Part shown: positions 17,000 to 25,508 of the stretch, one piece after another
How the letters are laid out: each line of letters opens with the position of its first letter
How positions within the stretch are numbered: the stretch's first letter is position 1
Assembly: GCF_034427455.1 (NCBI RefSeq)
Contig: NZ_JAXQNN010000003.1
Span: forward strand, 228,228-292,227
Direction of reading: 5' to 3'
From: Jeotgalibacillus haloalkalitolerans
Lineage (GTDB): Bacteria; Bacillota; Bacilli; Bacillales; Jeotgalibacillaceae
DNA: 64,000 nucleotides
Made by a program: the position numbers and the translations under genes
The notes under the pieces: model-generated
What the model saw: only the letters and a program-made list of their open reading frames with translations
Told to the model about the DNA's origin: nothing
Database searches by the model: none

Positions 17000-19270
17000 A
17001 TGACCACACAAAATTCAAACAATCTGCACCAGACGTTACAAACGATCAAGGATACTGCCGTCAAACACAAACTCAATGCAACCGAACTGATGAACCAGCT
17101 CACTCAAAGGGAAGACACAGCACGTGACTTTGCGATGCACTATGCGCTCAACTGCGTGGCAATGGACGCACCGGACTGGACATTCCTTGCTGCAAGACTC
17201 TACCTGGACGAACTGTATGATCAGGCAGCAGCCAACCGGAATTATGATCCCATGCAAAAATACGGCAGCTTCCATAACCTGATTCAGACGCTGATACATA
17301 AAGACATTTACACAGAAGCTCTCAATACTTATTCAGAAAAGGAACTTGAAGAATTAGGCAGGGAAATTACGCCTGAGCGGGATCAGCTCTTTAACTATAT
17401 CGGTCTGTTCCTGCTCGCCGACCGCTATCTCGCGCGTGACCATGACCGCAATCTTTACGAGCTGCCGCAGGAGCGCTTTATGATCATTGCGATGCTGCTG
17501 ATGAAAAATGAAGCGGCTGAAAAGCGTCTCGAGCTTGTAAAAGAAGCCTACTGGGCAATGAGTAATTTATTCATGACCGTCGCGACACCGACCTTATCAA
17601 ATGCCGGTAAAAAGACCGGACAGCTCGCATCATGCTTTATTGATACAGTGGAGGATTCGCTGGACGGGATTTACACAAATAACTGGGATATTGCGCGGCT
17701 AAGTAAAGACGGCGGCGGGATTGGCGTTTATTACGGAAAGGTAAGGGCGCTCGGGTCTGATATTAAAAAGTTTAAAGGAAATTCTTCAGGCGTGATTCCG
17801 TGGATCCGTTTGCTGAACAATACAGCAGTCAGTGTCGATCAGCTTGGTCAGAGACAAGGCGCTGTGGCAGTCTATCTGGATGTGTTTCATAAGGATATGA
17901 TGAACGGCTTTCTTGATCTGAAAACAAATAACGGGGATGAAAGAAGAAAAGCGCATGATATTTTCACAGGCGTAACGATTCCGGATCTGTTTATGGAAAA
18001 ACTTCAGGAGACAGATGAGACGGGTCGCAGTATTGGGGAATGGCATACGTTCTGCCCTCATGAAGTGAAAACGGTGATGGGATGGAAAGACGCACAGGGA
18101 AATCCACTTGGCTTAGAAGATTTTTATGATGAGTCGGACCGGACATATTTTACTGAGAAATACGAGGAGGCTGTGAACCATCCACTGCTACCGAGAAAGA
18201 CATACCGCGCGATGGATATCATGGCGCGCATTATGGTCTCGCAGCTTGAAACGGGGACGCCTTATATGTTTTACCGTGATGAAGTGAACCGTCAGAATCC
18301 GAATAAAATTGCTGAAGGCCGGACGTCAATTTACTGCAGTAATCTGTGTACTGAAATTGCACAGAATATGTCTGCCACCACCATTACGAAAGAGTATGAG
18401 GATGAGAATGGAAACATTGTGATTGTGCGTAAGCCGGGTGATTTTGTTGTCTGCAATCTCTCCTCTATTAACCTTGCGCGCGCTGTAAAAGGTGATGTGC
18501 TGAAACGGCTGATTCCCATTCAGGTCAGAATGCTTGATAACGTTATTGATCTGAACAATATTACGGTGGGTCAGGCGCAGCGGACCAATAAGAAATACCG
18601 TGCGATCGGGCTTGGGACATTCGGATGGCATCACCTGCTCGCACTTGAAAACATTCATTGGGAATCTGATGAAGCTGTTGAGTATGCGGATAAATTATAT
18701 GAAACGATTGCATTTGAAACGATCAAAGCATCAAGTGCACTTGCTGAGGAAAAGGGGACGTTCAGTCAGTTTGAAGGATCAGAATGGCAGAGCGGACGCT
18801 ATTTTGAGAGAAAAGGATACCAGACTGAAGCGTGGCAGGCGCTGCAGCAGGAGGTCCGGGAAAAAGGAATCCGTAACGGCTGGCTGATGGCAGTTGCACC
18901 GAATTCATCCACTGCAAAAATCGGCGGGTCAACAGATGGGATAGATCCAATTTATGCTGTTGAATATGCTGAGGAAAAGAAGAACTTTAAGTTCAAAGTA
19001 ACGGTGCCGGACCTTGATCATCATACTTACAGCTATTACAGAAAGAGCCGTCATGAGCTTGATCAGCTGTGGAGTATCAGGCAGAATGCCGCACGTCAAA
19101 AACATGTGGATCAGGGAATCAGCTTTAACTTTTACGTGAAGCATACGATTAAAGCAAAAGATCTATTGAATATGCATATGGAAGCCTGGAAAAACGGGCT
19201 GAAGACGACTTATTACGTCAGAAGTACATCACAGGCTGAGATTGAAGAATGCGAAGCGTGCCACAGCTAA
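17000..19270 (+). CDS. nrdE: Class I ribonucleoside-diphosphate reductase, alpha subunit
   Basis: A 756-residue catalytic subunit that reduces ribonucleoside diphosphates to deoxy forms. Landmarks are TPTLSNAGKKTGQLASCF (first active-site cysteine), SKDGGGIGVYYGKVRA, the finger loop SNLCTEIAQ with its cysteine, FVVCNLSSINL with another, the tyrosine-containing radical-transfer tail, and a C-terminal CEAC redox pair. GGAGG precedes the ATG. It depends on the beta subunit and flavodoxin encoded next in the same operon. It carries no B12-binding features, yet lies under a B12 riboswitch, the known logic in genomes that also own a B12-dependent class II enzyme. Whether it is subclass Ia or Ib cannot be decided from sequence alone, so the symbol is provisional. 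Confidence 0.93.
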   Translation: MTTQNSNNLHQTLQTIKDTAVKHKLNATELMNQLTQREDTARDFAMHYALNCVAMDAPDWTFLAARLYLDELYDQAAANRNYDPMQKYGSFHNLIQTLIHKDIYTEALNTYSEKELEELGREITPERDQLFNYIGLFLLADRYLARDHDRNLYELPQERFMIIAMLLMKNEAAEKRLELVKEAYWAMSNLFMTVATPTLSNAGKKTGQLASCFIDTVEDSLDGIYTNNWDIARLSKDGGGIGVYYGKVRALGSDIKKFKGNSSGVIPWIRLLNNTAVSVDQLGQRQGAVAVYLDVFHKDMMNGFLDLKTNNGDERRKAHDIFTGVTIPDLFMEKLQETDETGRSIGEWHTFCPHEVKTVMGWKDAQGNPLGLEDFYDESDRTYFTEKYEEAVNHPLLPRKTYRAMDIMARIMVSQLETGTPYMFYRDEVNRQNPNKIAEGRTSIYCSNLCTEIAQNMSATTITKEYEDENGNIVIVRKPGDFVVCNLSSINLARAVKGDVLKRLIPIQVRMLDNVIDLNNITVGQAQRTNKKYRAIGLGTFGWHHLLALENIHWESDEAVEYADKLYETIAFETIKASSALAEEKGTFSQFEGSEWQSGRYFERKGYQTEAWQALQQEVREKGIRNGWLMAVAPNSSTAKIGGSTDGIDPIYAVEYAEEKKNFKFKVTVPDLDHHTYSYYRKSRHELDQLWSIRQNAARQKHVDQGISFNFYVKHTIKAKDLLNMHMEAWKNGLKTTYYVRSTSQAEIEECEACHS

Positions 19271-19282
19271 GGAGGAAGAATG

Positions 19283-20323
19283 ATGACACAGACACTGAAG
19301 AAAATGAAGCTATTAAATCCGGAGCATCCGAATAAATCAACGGGTATTATTAATGGGGAGAACTCAGGGTTATTAAACTGGAATGATATTGCGCATCCGC
19401 AGATGTATGATCTGTATCAGACGCTGCTCTCAAACTTCTGGAAAGCGCAGGAGATTAATATGCAGGACGATATCAAGCAGTGGGATCAGCTGAGTGAAAA
19501 AGAAAAGGATATTTTCCTGCGGATCAATACCCAGCTAGCTTCACTCGACAGTTTGCAGACACCGACGATGAATCAGGTTATGGATTATGTGACGGATTCA
19601 AGCTTTAAAGCGATTTTTGCAGTGATTTCGCAGCAGGAAGCCGTCCATAATGAATCGTATTCTTATATTTTGAGTTCACTTGTACCGCTGAGCGAACAGA
19701 ATGATCGCTTTAACCAGGCGAAGTCAGATCCAATTGTGAGAAAGCGCAACGAATATATTTTAGAAGCATACGAGCAGTTCAGAGAGGAACCGACGCCTCA
19801 GAATCTATTCAAACTTGCGGTGAACTCTATCAATCTTGAAGGCATTTATTTCTATGCAGGGTTCGCATTCTTTTATCATCTCGCACGCAATCAGAAGATG
19901 CTGAAGACAAGTACGATGATCAGCTATATTCAGCGTGACGAGATGCAGCATGCTTATTTCATGTCACAGTTTATCAGAATTATTTTAGCGGAGAATCCTG
20001 AGCTGAATACCGCTGAAAATATTGACTATATCTATCAGTCGATTGGCAGAGCGGTCGAGCTTGAGAAGGAATGGTCACATGAGATTTTAGCTGAGATTGA
20101 TGGTATTGACCTTGATGAATTTGAGCAATACGTTGAATATCTGGCGAACAAACGCCTCAGACAGCTTGGGCTTGAAAATTCATTTGAAGAAATTCAAAAC
20201 CCGATGCCGTGGATTCAGGTTTTCAGTGATGAAATGATGAATGAGACAAAGTCGGATTTCTTTGAACAGAAGTCCAGAACGTATACAAAGGTGTCGTCAT
20301 CAAACGGATTTGATGAGCTGTGA
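19283..20323 (+). CDS. nrdF: Class I ribonucleotide reductase, beta (radical) subunit
   Basis: The dimetal, tyrosyl-radical subunit. ATG 19283 has a seven-base gap from GGAGG; the ATG three bases earlier is also possible. Counting from the latter, all six metal ligands are visible: Asp90 (LASLDSLQ), Glu120 and His123 (EAVH), Glu187 (INLEGIYFY), Glu221 and His224 (RDEMQH). The radical Tyr127 lies four residues after His123 (EAVHNESY). It follows nrdE directly and overlaps the flavodoxin gene. The flavodoxin neighbour favours a class Ib-like manganese or iron enzyme, but that is inference. Confidence 0.93.
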   Translation: MTQTLKKMKLLNPEHPNKSTGIINGENSGLLNWNDIAHPQMYDLYQTLLSNFWKAQEINMQDDIKQWDQLSEKEKDIFLRINTQLASLDSLQTPTMNQVMDYVTDSSFKAIFAVISQQEAVHNESYSYILSSLVPLSEQNDRFNQAKSDPIVRKRNEYILEAYEQFREEPTPQNLFKLAVNSINLEGIYFYAGFAFFYHLARNQKMLKTSTMISYIQRDEMQHAYFMSQFIRIILAENPELNTAENIDYIYQSIGRAVELEKEWSHEILAEIDGIDLDEFEQYVEYLANKRLRQLGLENSFEEIQNPMPWIQVFSDEMMNETKSDFFEQKSRTYTKVSSSNGFDEL

Positions 20324-20772
20324 AGGCGCTGGTGGTGTACGCCAGCAGGACGGGCAATACTGAGCAGCTGGCAATGCTGATCAAAAGCGAGCTTGAGCAG
20401 GTTGTTTCAGATCTTGATTTTGTAAGGATTGAAGATTTTCATGAAGACCTGTTATCTGCTTATCAGGCGTGCGTGATTGTAACTTATACTTGGGGAAATG
20501 GAGATGTGCCTGAAGAGATGAATTCTCTTTATAAAGCAATTGAACAGCAGCCGTTGTCATCACTTGTCACCGGGATCGCAGGAACCGGTGATCAGTGCTA
20601 CCCTTATTTCTGCGGTGCAGTCGATCAATTCCGGGATATGCTGTATGTGCATACAAAGCTTTCAGTCACGTTAAAAGTGGAGCTTTCCCCGCAGCAGTCA
20701 GACGCCGTGAAATGCAGAAAGTTCGCTGAAAAGATGATTGAAAAAGTAAATGAAGTGACAGCAGTCTGCTGA
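20320..20772 (+). CDS. Flavodoxin, probable NrdI-like partner of ribonucleotide reductase
   Basis: A 150-residue short flavodoxin. The FMN phosphate loop is SRTGNTEQLA, and the loops VTYTWGNGDVPEE and GTGDQCYPYFCGAVDQF surround the isoalloxazine. It starts with GTG inside the stop of the beta subunit gene (overlap of four bases). In class Ib systems a flavodoxin-like NrdI activates the dimetal centre; the operon position suggests that job here. It is closer in its motifs to ordinary flavodoxins than to B. subtilis NrdI, so I give no gene symbol. Confidence 0.82.
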   Translation: MKALVVYASRTGNTEQLAMLIKSELEQVVSDLDFVRIEDFHEDLLSAYQACVIVTYTWGNGDVPEEMNSLYKAIEQQPLSSLVTGIAGTGDQCYPYFCGAVDQFRDMLYVHTKLSVTLKVELSPQQSDAVKCRKFAEKMIEKVNEVTAVC

Positions 20773-20778
20773 TCATAA

Positions 20779-20813
20779 ATGGCCGGACGATCATTAATCG
20801 TTCGGCCATTTGC
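20779..20813. terminator. Bidirectional terminator
   Basis: AATGGCCG-ACGAT / ATCGT-CGGCCATT stem between the converging flavodoxin and channel genes. It overlaps the last codons of the latter. Confidence 0.75.
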
Positions 20814-21786
20814 TTGCATTGTCCTTAACCAGTCCGAATAATTTTTTTCTGCGCTCCGTTTCCTCTTTAAATGACCGCTCAAATTTATCTTGATCCAGAA
20901 TTGGAATCCCCTTCTGAACGAGTATCTCAGGATCGGGAACAGGCGGCTCATCTGCTGCTGCACGGATATGTGTACCGTGTAAGGTTTTCAGATAATCATC
21001 AATCGCAGATCTGTTTTCCTTCAGCAGCAGGGTATTCGGCCAGTATTTTACCGGAATGCCCGAATAGATCATTGTAATGGCTTCATCCAGCGCAGCTACA
21101 GCAACGACGCCTTCTGTTTGTGCGTTCGTACTGTGATAGTGGTGAAGAATCGGATACGCTTTATGTTGTGCCGTTAATTTACTCAGCTCAGTTGAAAATG
21201 AATTCAGCAACAGGTCCAGGTTATGAAGATTTTGTCCATTCCATGCGGAGCTGACAATCTCCGTTCCGCTTTTACCGATCCCGCTGACACTCTGGGCAAA
21301 AGCTCTTTTCTGAGTAACCGCACTTAAAACAGATAATAGATAGGTGACAGCAAATGTAATAGAAAACATACCTGTACCAGTTGCGATGATCGTCATGACT
21401 TTCCAGTTATCGCCGTTTGGAACGATTTCCCCGTTTCCGAGTGTGAAAAAAACGTATCCCGTAAAATAAATATGATCCATAAAATCAGCAGGCAGCCCAT
21501 ATTGCGTATTAAACAGTGCACCATAATGGCTGGCAAAAATGAACGTCCACCCAGTCCAGAACAGAATGACCCAGACAATAATGGTCATTACTAAGATAAG
21601 TGGTCCTGCAAGACTCAGCACTTTGGAGTTTCCTCTGCTAATGTTCTTCATTAACCGCCAGATTCCATTTGATAATTGATTTGTGACAGGACCGGCACCA
21701 CCTTCAATCCACAAGGTTGTCCAGATAAAATCGATCAGGGTAATCACTAATAGAATGATGCCGAGCCACATCGTCCATTCATTCAA
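20794..21786 (-). CDS. Potassium-channel-like membrane protein (2TM, pore loop)
   Basis: A 330-residue protein. The likely start is the TTG at 21786, since GGAGGG lies seven bases ahead; an upstream in-frame ATG sits in front of that site. Hydrophobic helices at ~8-25, 60-85 and 122-150 flank a pore loop whose filter-like segment reads FFTLGNGEIVP (residues 113-123), compared with TVGYG in typical potassium channels. The ~170-residue C-terminal part is soluble and unassigned. It is divergently transcribed from the EcsC-like gene. Ion selectivity cannot be stated because the filter is atypical. Confidence 0.75.
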   Translation of the reverse strand: MNEWTMWLGIILLVITLIDFIWTTLWIEGGAGPVTNQLSNGIWRLMKNISRGNSKVLSLAGPLILVMTIIVWVILFWTGWTFIFASHYGALFNTQYGLPADFMDHIYFTGYVFFTLGNGEIVPNGDNWKVMTIIATGTGMFSITFAVTYLLSVLSAVTQKRAFAQSVSGIGKSGTEIVSSAWNGQNLHNLDLLLNSFSTELSKLTAQHKAYPILHHYHSTNAQTEGVVAVAALDEAITMIYSGIPVKYWPNTLLLKENRSAIDDYLKTLHGTHIRAAADEPPVPDPEILVQKGIPILDQDKFERSFKEETERRKKLFGLVKDNASKWPND

Positions 21787-21942
21787 TGTCTGACCCTCCT
21801 TCATAAAATCTTATAGTGTGCTATTACCTTAATCTCTCATTTTAAACAGGAAATAGAAGTGACGCTGGCCCGGTTATGTTAAAGCGCTTTGAAACCGGGA
21901 AGGATATTCATACGTACAGAATATAAAGGATGGTGCATTACA

Positions 21943-22740
21943 ATGGAATCAAGAGCTTATCTGGAAAGTGAATTAGATCGAATCAAAAAATGGGAAAAGG
22001 ATCAGGGTGGCGGATGGTTTTGGGATAAACTGATGCGACTGCCTTTTAAAGTGCTGGACAGGCTGACGCCTAAGTTCATTCAGAAAAAAATCGGTGTGCT
22101 GCTCGATGAGATCGGGAGCTTTATTCAGACTGGCGGGCGCTACCTTGCCAGTGAAAAGAGAGTTTACCGGTTTTTTGAAAACACAACGGGACACCGTATT
22201 CAATCGAAAGACGATTTTCAATATGTACCGCTTGAGGATATGAAAAAAGCCTCGCAAAAGGTGGCTACCCGTATGAAAAATACTGCGACCGCACAGGGTG
22301 CAAGCACTGGTGTCGGCGGCATTTTCACACTGGCAATTGACATTCCGGCAATCCTGACGCTGTCATTAACCACGCTTCAGGAAATTGCCCTGATGCACGG
22401 CTATGACCCCGATGACAAACTGGAGCGTGTCTTTATTATTAAGTGCCTTCAGTTTTCAACAGCAGATGTCGTCGGGAAAGAAGCTATACTAAAAGAGCTG
22501 TCAAATTATCATTCAGGCGAAAAATCAAATGATGTGATCTCACAGATTCAGGGATGGCGCGAGGTGACGCTGACATTCACGGAACAGTTCGGTTTAAAAA
22601 AGCTGCTTCAGATCGTCCCGATTGCAGGCATTTTAATCGGCGCGCTGATTAACAGAACAATGATTGATGAGCTTGCAGAGACCGGCACGATGCTTTATCA
22701 GAAGAGGAAGATTATGGAGCGGCTGCAGGAAGCGGCGTAG
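21943..22740 (+). CDS. EcsC family protein
   Basis: A 265-residue protein beginning at ATG 21943 after AAAGGATGGTG. Motifs such as GASTGVGGIFTLAIDIPAILTLSLTTLQEIALMHGYD are typical of the EcsC family, named after a gene next to an ABC transporter in B. subtilis. A hydrophobic segment at ~135-155 and another near 225-245 (IVPIAGILIGALINR) suggest membrane association. Biochemical role unknown. It is not in an operon. Confidence 0.8.
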   Translation: MESRAYLESELDRIKKWEKDQGGGWFWDKLMRLPFKVLDRLTPKFIQKKIGVLLDEIGSFIQTGGRYLASEKRVYRFFENTTGHRIQSKDDFQYVPLEDMKKASQKVATRMKNTATAQGASTGVGGIFTLAIDIPAILTLSLTTLQEIALMHGYDPDDKLERVFIIKCLQFSTADVVGKEAILKELSNYHSGEKSNDVISQIQGWREVTLTFTEQFGLKKLLQIVPIAGILIGALINRTMIDELAETGTMLYQKRKIMERLQEAA

Positions 22741-22935
22741 GACGGTCGATCCCGTCTCGATCCCGTACTCGGCTAGCGGTTTTATGACGGCCGATTGATG
22801 AAATACAACGTTCGATCCGGAGAATACAGCACTTAACCCGGGTGTATCACTACCTCAATCAAAAAAACACAGCACTCAACCCAGGTGTATCGCGACCTCA
22901 ATCGGAAAAACACATACTTCACCTGCAGGTTTGTG
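22741..22935. repeat. Short periodic repeats, ~44-bp units
   Basis: Two clear units (about 22822-22865 and 22866-22909) share CACTNAACCCNGGTGTATC followed by NCNACCTCAATC and an A-rich link; a third is decayed (from 22910). The bases before it (22741-22820) contain repeated CGATCCCGT/CGATCCGG words. A related unit occurs at 24330-24375. Confidence 0.75.
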
Positions 22936-22940
22936 ATCAC

Positions 22941-23019
22941 TGCACCAGCACTCTTGATGCCTTAGAGAAACGAAAACGCCGTTTCTTAAAAGCATCAAGA
23001 GCGATGGTGCAATTTTTTT
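22941..23019 (+). terminator. Long three-tier hairpin with T tract
   Basis: TGCACCA / TGGTGCA, then CTCTTGATGC / GCATCAAGAG, then AGAAACG / CGTTTCT stack in one 70-base hairpin followed by seven T. It is unusually long for a plain terminator and lies 200 bp after the EcsC gene, just past the repeat patch. Confidence 0.75.
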
Positions 23020-23140
23020 ACCGTTATCACAACTATATATCCTCCAGCAGTCCTGCAGGATAAATCAGCCCATCTACCTTTTGCATTCCACTTCAAACTC
23101 TTTTACACTAAATCCATAACCAGATACTGGAGGCAAAGCG

Positions 23141-24223
23141 ATGAAATCTGTGCACAGTGATATTCTGCAGTTCAGGGGAACACATTATGATTTTGGTGTC
23201 TTTCAGGGGGAGAAACTGAAAGATTCACTTACCGTTAAAAATAGAGAAAAGCAGTGGAAGGTAAGGATTCCGCGTTTTACTGTGAAGGAAGAGGAAGTAA
23301 AAGAGGCCATTACAAAAGTGACGCCAGGGATATGGGATGAGTTGATCGGACTGCGTGATGCGCTTGAATGGCCGATGGAGCGTGTGATGATGGAGTTCGG
23401 AGGGTACCGGACGGATTATAAGCGTTCCGGCTGCTCGATTTTAACCGGAGACAATTATCTGATCAGAAATTATGATTATATGCCGAAAACTTATGAAGGG
23501 CGCTACAGCTTTTTTCAGCCGACTGATACAGGCTACGCAATTGCAGGACCCACCCAGCGCATTACCGGACGTATGGATGGGATGAATGAGCATGGGCTGA
23601 CCATGGGCTATAATTTTATGCATCGTAAAAAGCCTGGGGACGGGTTTATCTGCTGTATGATCGGCCGGCTGATTTTAGAGGCGTGTGCAAATGTCGATGA
23701 GGCGGTGGCGATGCTAAAAGAGATCCCGCACCGTCATTCATTCAGTTATACAGTCCATGATCGGAGCAACCGGACTTATGTCATTGAGACATCCCCGCGC
23801 GGTGTGGCTGTAAGAGAGTCAAATGTGTGTACGAACCATTTTGAAATCATGAAAGAAGAAAACAGAAATCATCTGGTAGATTCAATGAAGCGGCTGACTG
23901 CGATGAACAATCGCCGTGAAGAGTTGAAAACAGCATATGATGCATTCCGTTTGATGAATGATTCAGATAAAGGTGTATTTTCGGATCTGTACAGTCAGTG
24001 GGCCGGCACGATTCATACAGCGGGCTATCTGCCAACCGAAATGAAAACCTGGTTCGCGCTCGGCGGTGATCAGGAACCTGTGGAATTTGATTTTGCAAAA
24101 TGGCTGGATGGGGAAGATATTTTGCTTGAGAAGATTACTGGAGAAGTAGATACGGATATTCCGTTTGTGCATATGGATGAAGGTGCTTACTGGAGCGCCG
24201 GGAAAAAGAAAGCTGTGAAATAA
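23141..24223 (+). CDS. C45 family autoproteolytic acyltransferase/hydrolase
   Basis: A 360-residue Ntn-hydrolase of the acyl-CoA:6-aminopenicillanic-acid acyltransferase (C45) family. The residue after the usual autocleavage point is seen in YKRSGCSILTGDNYLIRNYDY (Cys about residue 98), followed by the family block GMNEHGLTMGYNFMHRKK and a later TNHFEIM. Such enzymes cleave linear amide bonds; related proteins process bile salts, penicillins or acyl homoserine lactones. The residues before Cys98 may form the pro-segment removed by self-cleavage. GGAGG precedes the ATG. Substrate unknown. Confidence 0.82.
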   Translation: MKSVHSDILQFRGTHYDFGVFQGEKLKDSLTVKNREKQWKVRIPRFTVKEEEVKEAITKVTPGIWDELIGLRDALEWPMERVMMEFGGYRTDYKRSGCSILTGDNYLIRNYDYMPKTYEGRYSFFQPTDTGYAIAGPTQRITGRMDGMNEHGLTMGYNFMHRKKPGDGFICCMIGRLILEACANVDEAVAMLKEIPHRHSFSYTVHDRSNRTYVIETSPRGVAVRESNVCTNHFEIMKEENRNHLVDSMKRLTAMNNRREELKTAYDAFRLMNDSDKGVFSDLYSQWAGTIHTAGYLPTEMKTWFALGGDQEPVEFDFAKWLDGEDILLEKITGEVDTDIPFVHMDEGAYWSAGKKKAVK

Positions 24224-24224
24224 A

Positions 24225-24262
24225 GAGGATGAGAAGCCTGGTGGACAGGCTTCTCTTTTTGA
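24225..24262 (+). terminator. Terminator after the C45 gene
   Basis: GAGAAGCCT / AGGCTTCTC stem and five T. Confidence 0.85.
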
Positions 24263-24291
24263 TTTTGACCAATGCAGTCAACATGGCTGAT

Positions 24292-24420
24292 ACGACGTTC
24301 AATCCGGTGAACATGACAGTCGGCGGGTGCAATACAAAACTCAACCCGGGTGTATCGCTACGTCATAAGCCGGAATAGCACCACCGCCTGGAAGAAACAC
24401 AACATTGGAGCGCCACCACC
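24292..24420. repeat. Periodic repeat patch related to 22.8 kb
   Basis: Contains ACTCAACCCGGGTGTATCGC, nearly identical to the unit at 22.8 kb, plus GTTCAATCCGGTGAACA words. It lies between the C45 terminator and the end of the converging kinase gene. Confidence 0.65.
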
Positions 24421-24451
24421 CCCCGCATACATCCACTGTTCCTGTCCTCCT

Positions 24452-25369
24452 TCACTCAAGCGACTTCTCAAGCCCGGCCAGTCCCCATCTCAGTACATCC
24501 TCATCATTCGTATTTGCTGCGTAACGTACAAGAACCGTCATAATGAAAACAGCCTTAAACCGTGCCAGCTCCTCTGTGCGGGCATCAATATCGCCATATG
24601 CCTCAAAAAACTCTGCGCGTACTGCTTTTGACATACAGGCAAATCCAATTGACAGATCGGCTGCCGGATGCCCGATATGCGCATCTCCCCAGTCAATAAT
24701 CCCAACGAGCCTGCCGTCACGCACAATCATGTTTTTCGGATGCAGATCGCCGTGCAGGGGTACCGTGCCGGCGGGGTTCTCCCATTCTTCAAGCTGCTCA
24801 ATATATTGTTTTAACTTTTCATATAATGGTTCAGGTATCACTGAAGCTGATTCTTTAGCAATCTCGTAAAAATGCTTTTTCCGGAGTTTTGAAGATAGCC
24901 GGTGCAGGTGATCAGGGTCTGCGTCTACCTGATCAACAGGCAGTGCATGTAAGTTTTTCAGAAAAGCACCAAGCTCTTCGGCATGCTGATGCAGAAGGTC
25001 CGTATCGGTTTTTTCAGTTAAGACCCGTCCTTTGATGTTTGAAAATCCGACATAAGGATAATCTTCACTTTCTGACTCCTTATAAAAAACCGGCCTCGGA
25101 TATTCAAAGCCTCCATTAAATCTTAACTTCACAAGACTTCTGAGCATCCGGTTTTCAAACTGCATCGCTTCATAGCCAAGCTGCCGGCGTGGAAATCTGA
25201 ACACAAATTCCCCGTTCACCTCATACACCGTATGATCAAAACCGGAACCGCAGGGTCTCACCTGTACCGGTTGCAAATGTGGAAATGCACGTTCTATCTT
25301 CTCTTTTGCTTTCTCCTGTGACACTGGATGTGTCGCTTCCCATGGATTCAAATCGATCACTCGTTTCAT
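24452..25369 (-). CDS. Aminoglycoside phosphotransferase (APH) family kinase
   Basis: A 305-residue kinase-like protein. The Brenner motif HGDLHPKNMIV and the metal-binding IIDWGDAHIGHPAADLS are intact, and the N-lobe carries GSGFDHTVYEVNGEFVFRFPR. Members phosphorylate aminoglycosides, macrolides or small metabolites such as choline or homoserine. The overall look is closest to macrolide 2'-phosphotransferase and APH(2'')-type proteins, but chromosomal copies often have housekeeping substrates. Antibiotic resistance should not be assumed. It stands alone and converges with the C45 gene. Confidence 0.82.
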   Translation of the reverse strand: MKRVIDLNPWEATHPVSQEKAKEKIERAFPHLQPVQVRPCGSGFDHTVYEVNGEFVFRFPRRQLGYEAMQFENRMLRSLVKLRFNGGFEYPRPVFYKESESEDYPYVGFSNIKGRVLTEKTDTDLLHQHAEELGAFLKNLHALPVDQVDADPDHLHRLSSKLRKKHFYEIAKESASVIPEPLYEKLKQYIEQLEEWENPAGTVPLHGDLHPKNMIVRDGRLVGIIDWGDAHIGHPAADLSIGFACMSKAVRAEFFEAYGDIDARTEELARFKAVFIMTVLVRYAANTNDEDVLRWGLAGLEKSLE

Positions 25370-25508
25370 TCGCTGATTGTATAAATTTCATCATACAACT
25401 TTCCAGCAGGAATCTGAAGGAGATAACAATTATTTCTAAAGTAACGTGTACTTGATTCTGCTGAAGGGAATAACAATCATTAACATTACATATGAAGGGG
25501 AGAAAATG

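Noticed and set aside
22842..23063. Open frame of 73 codons after the EcsC-like gene
   Set aside because: It covers the 44-bp repeats and the long hairpin; no start signals.
24452..25369. Aminoglycoside or macrolide resistance gene
   Set aside because: Only the APH superfamily motifs are supported; there is no mobile context and chromosomal members have many substrates.
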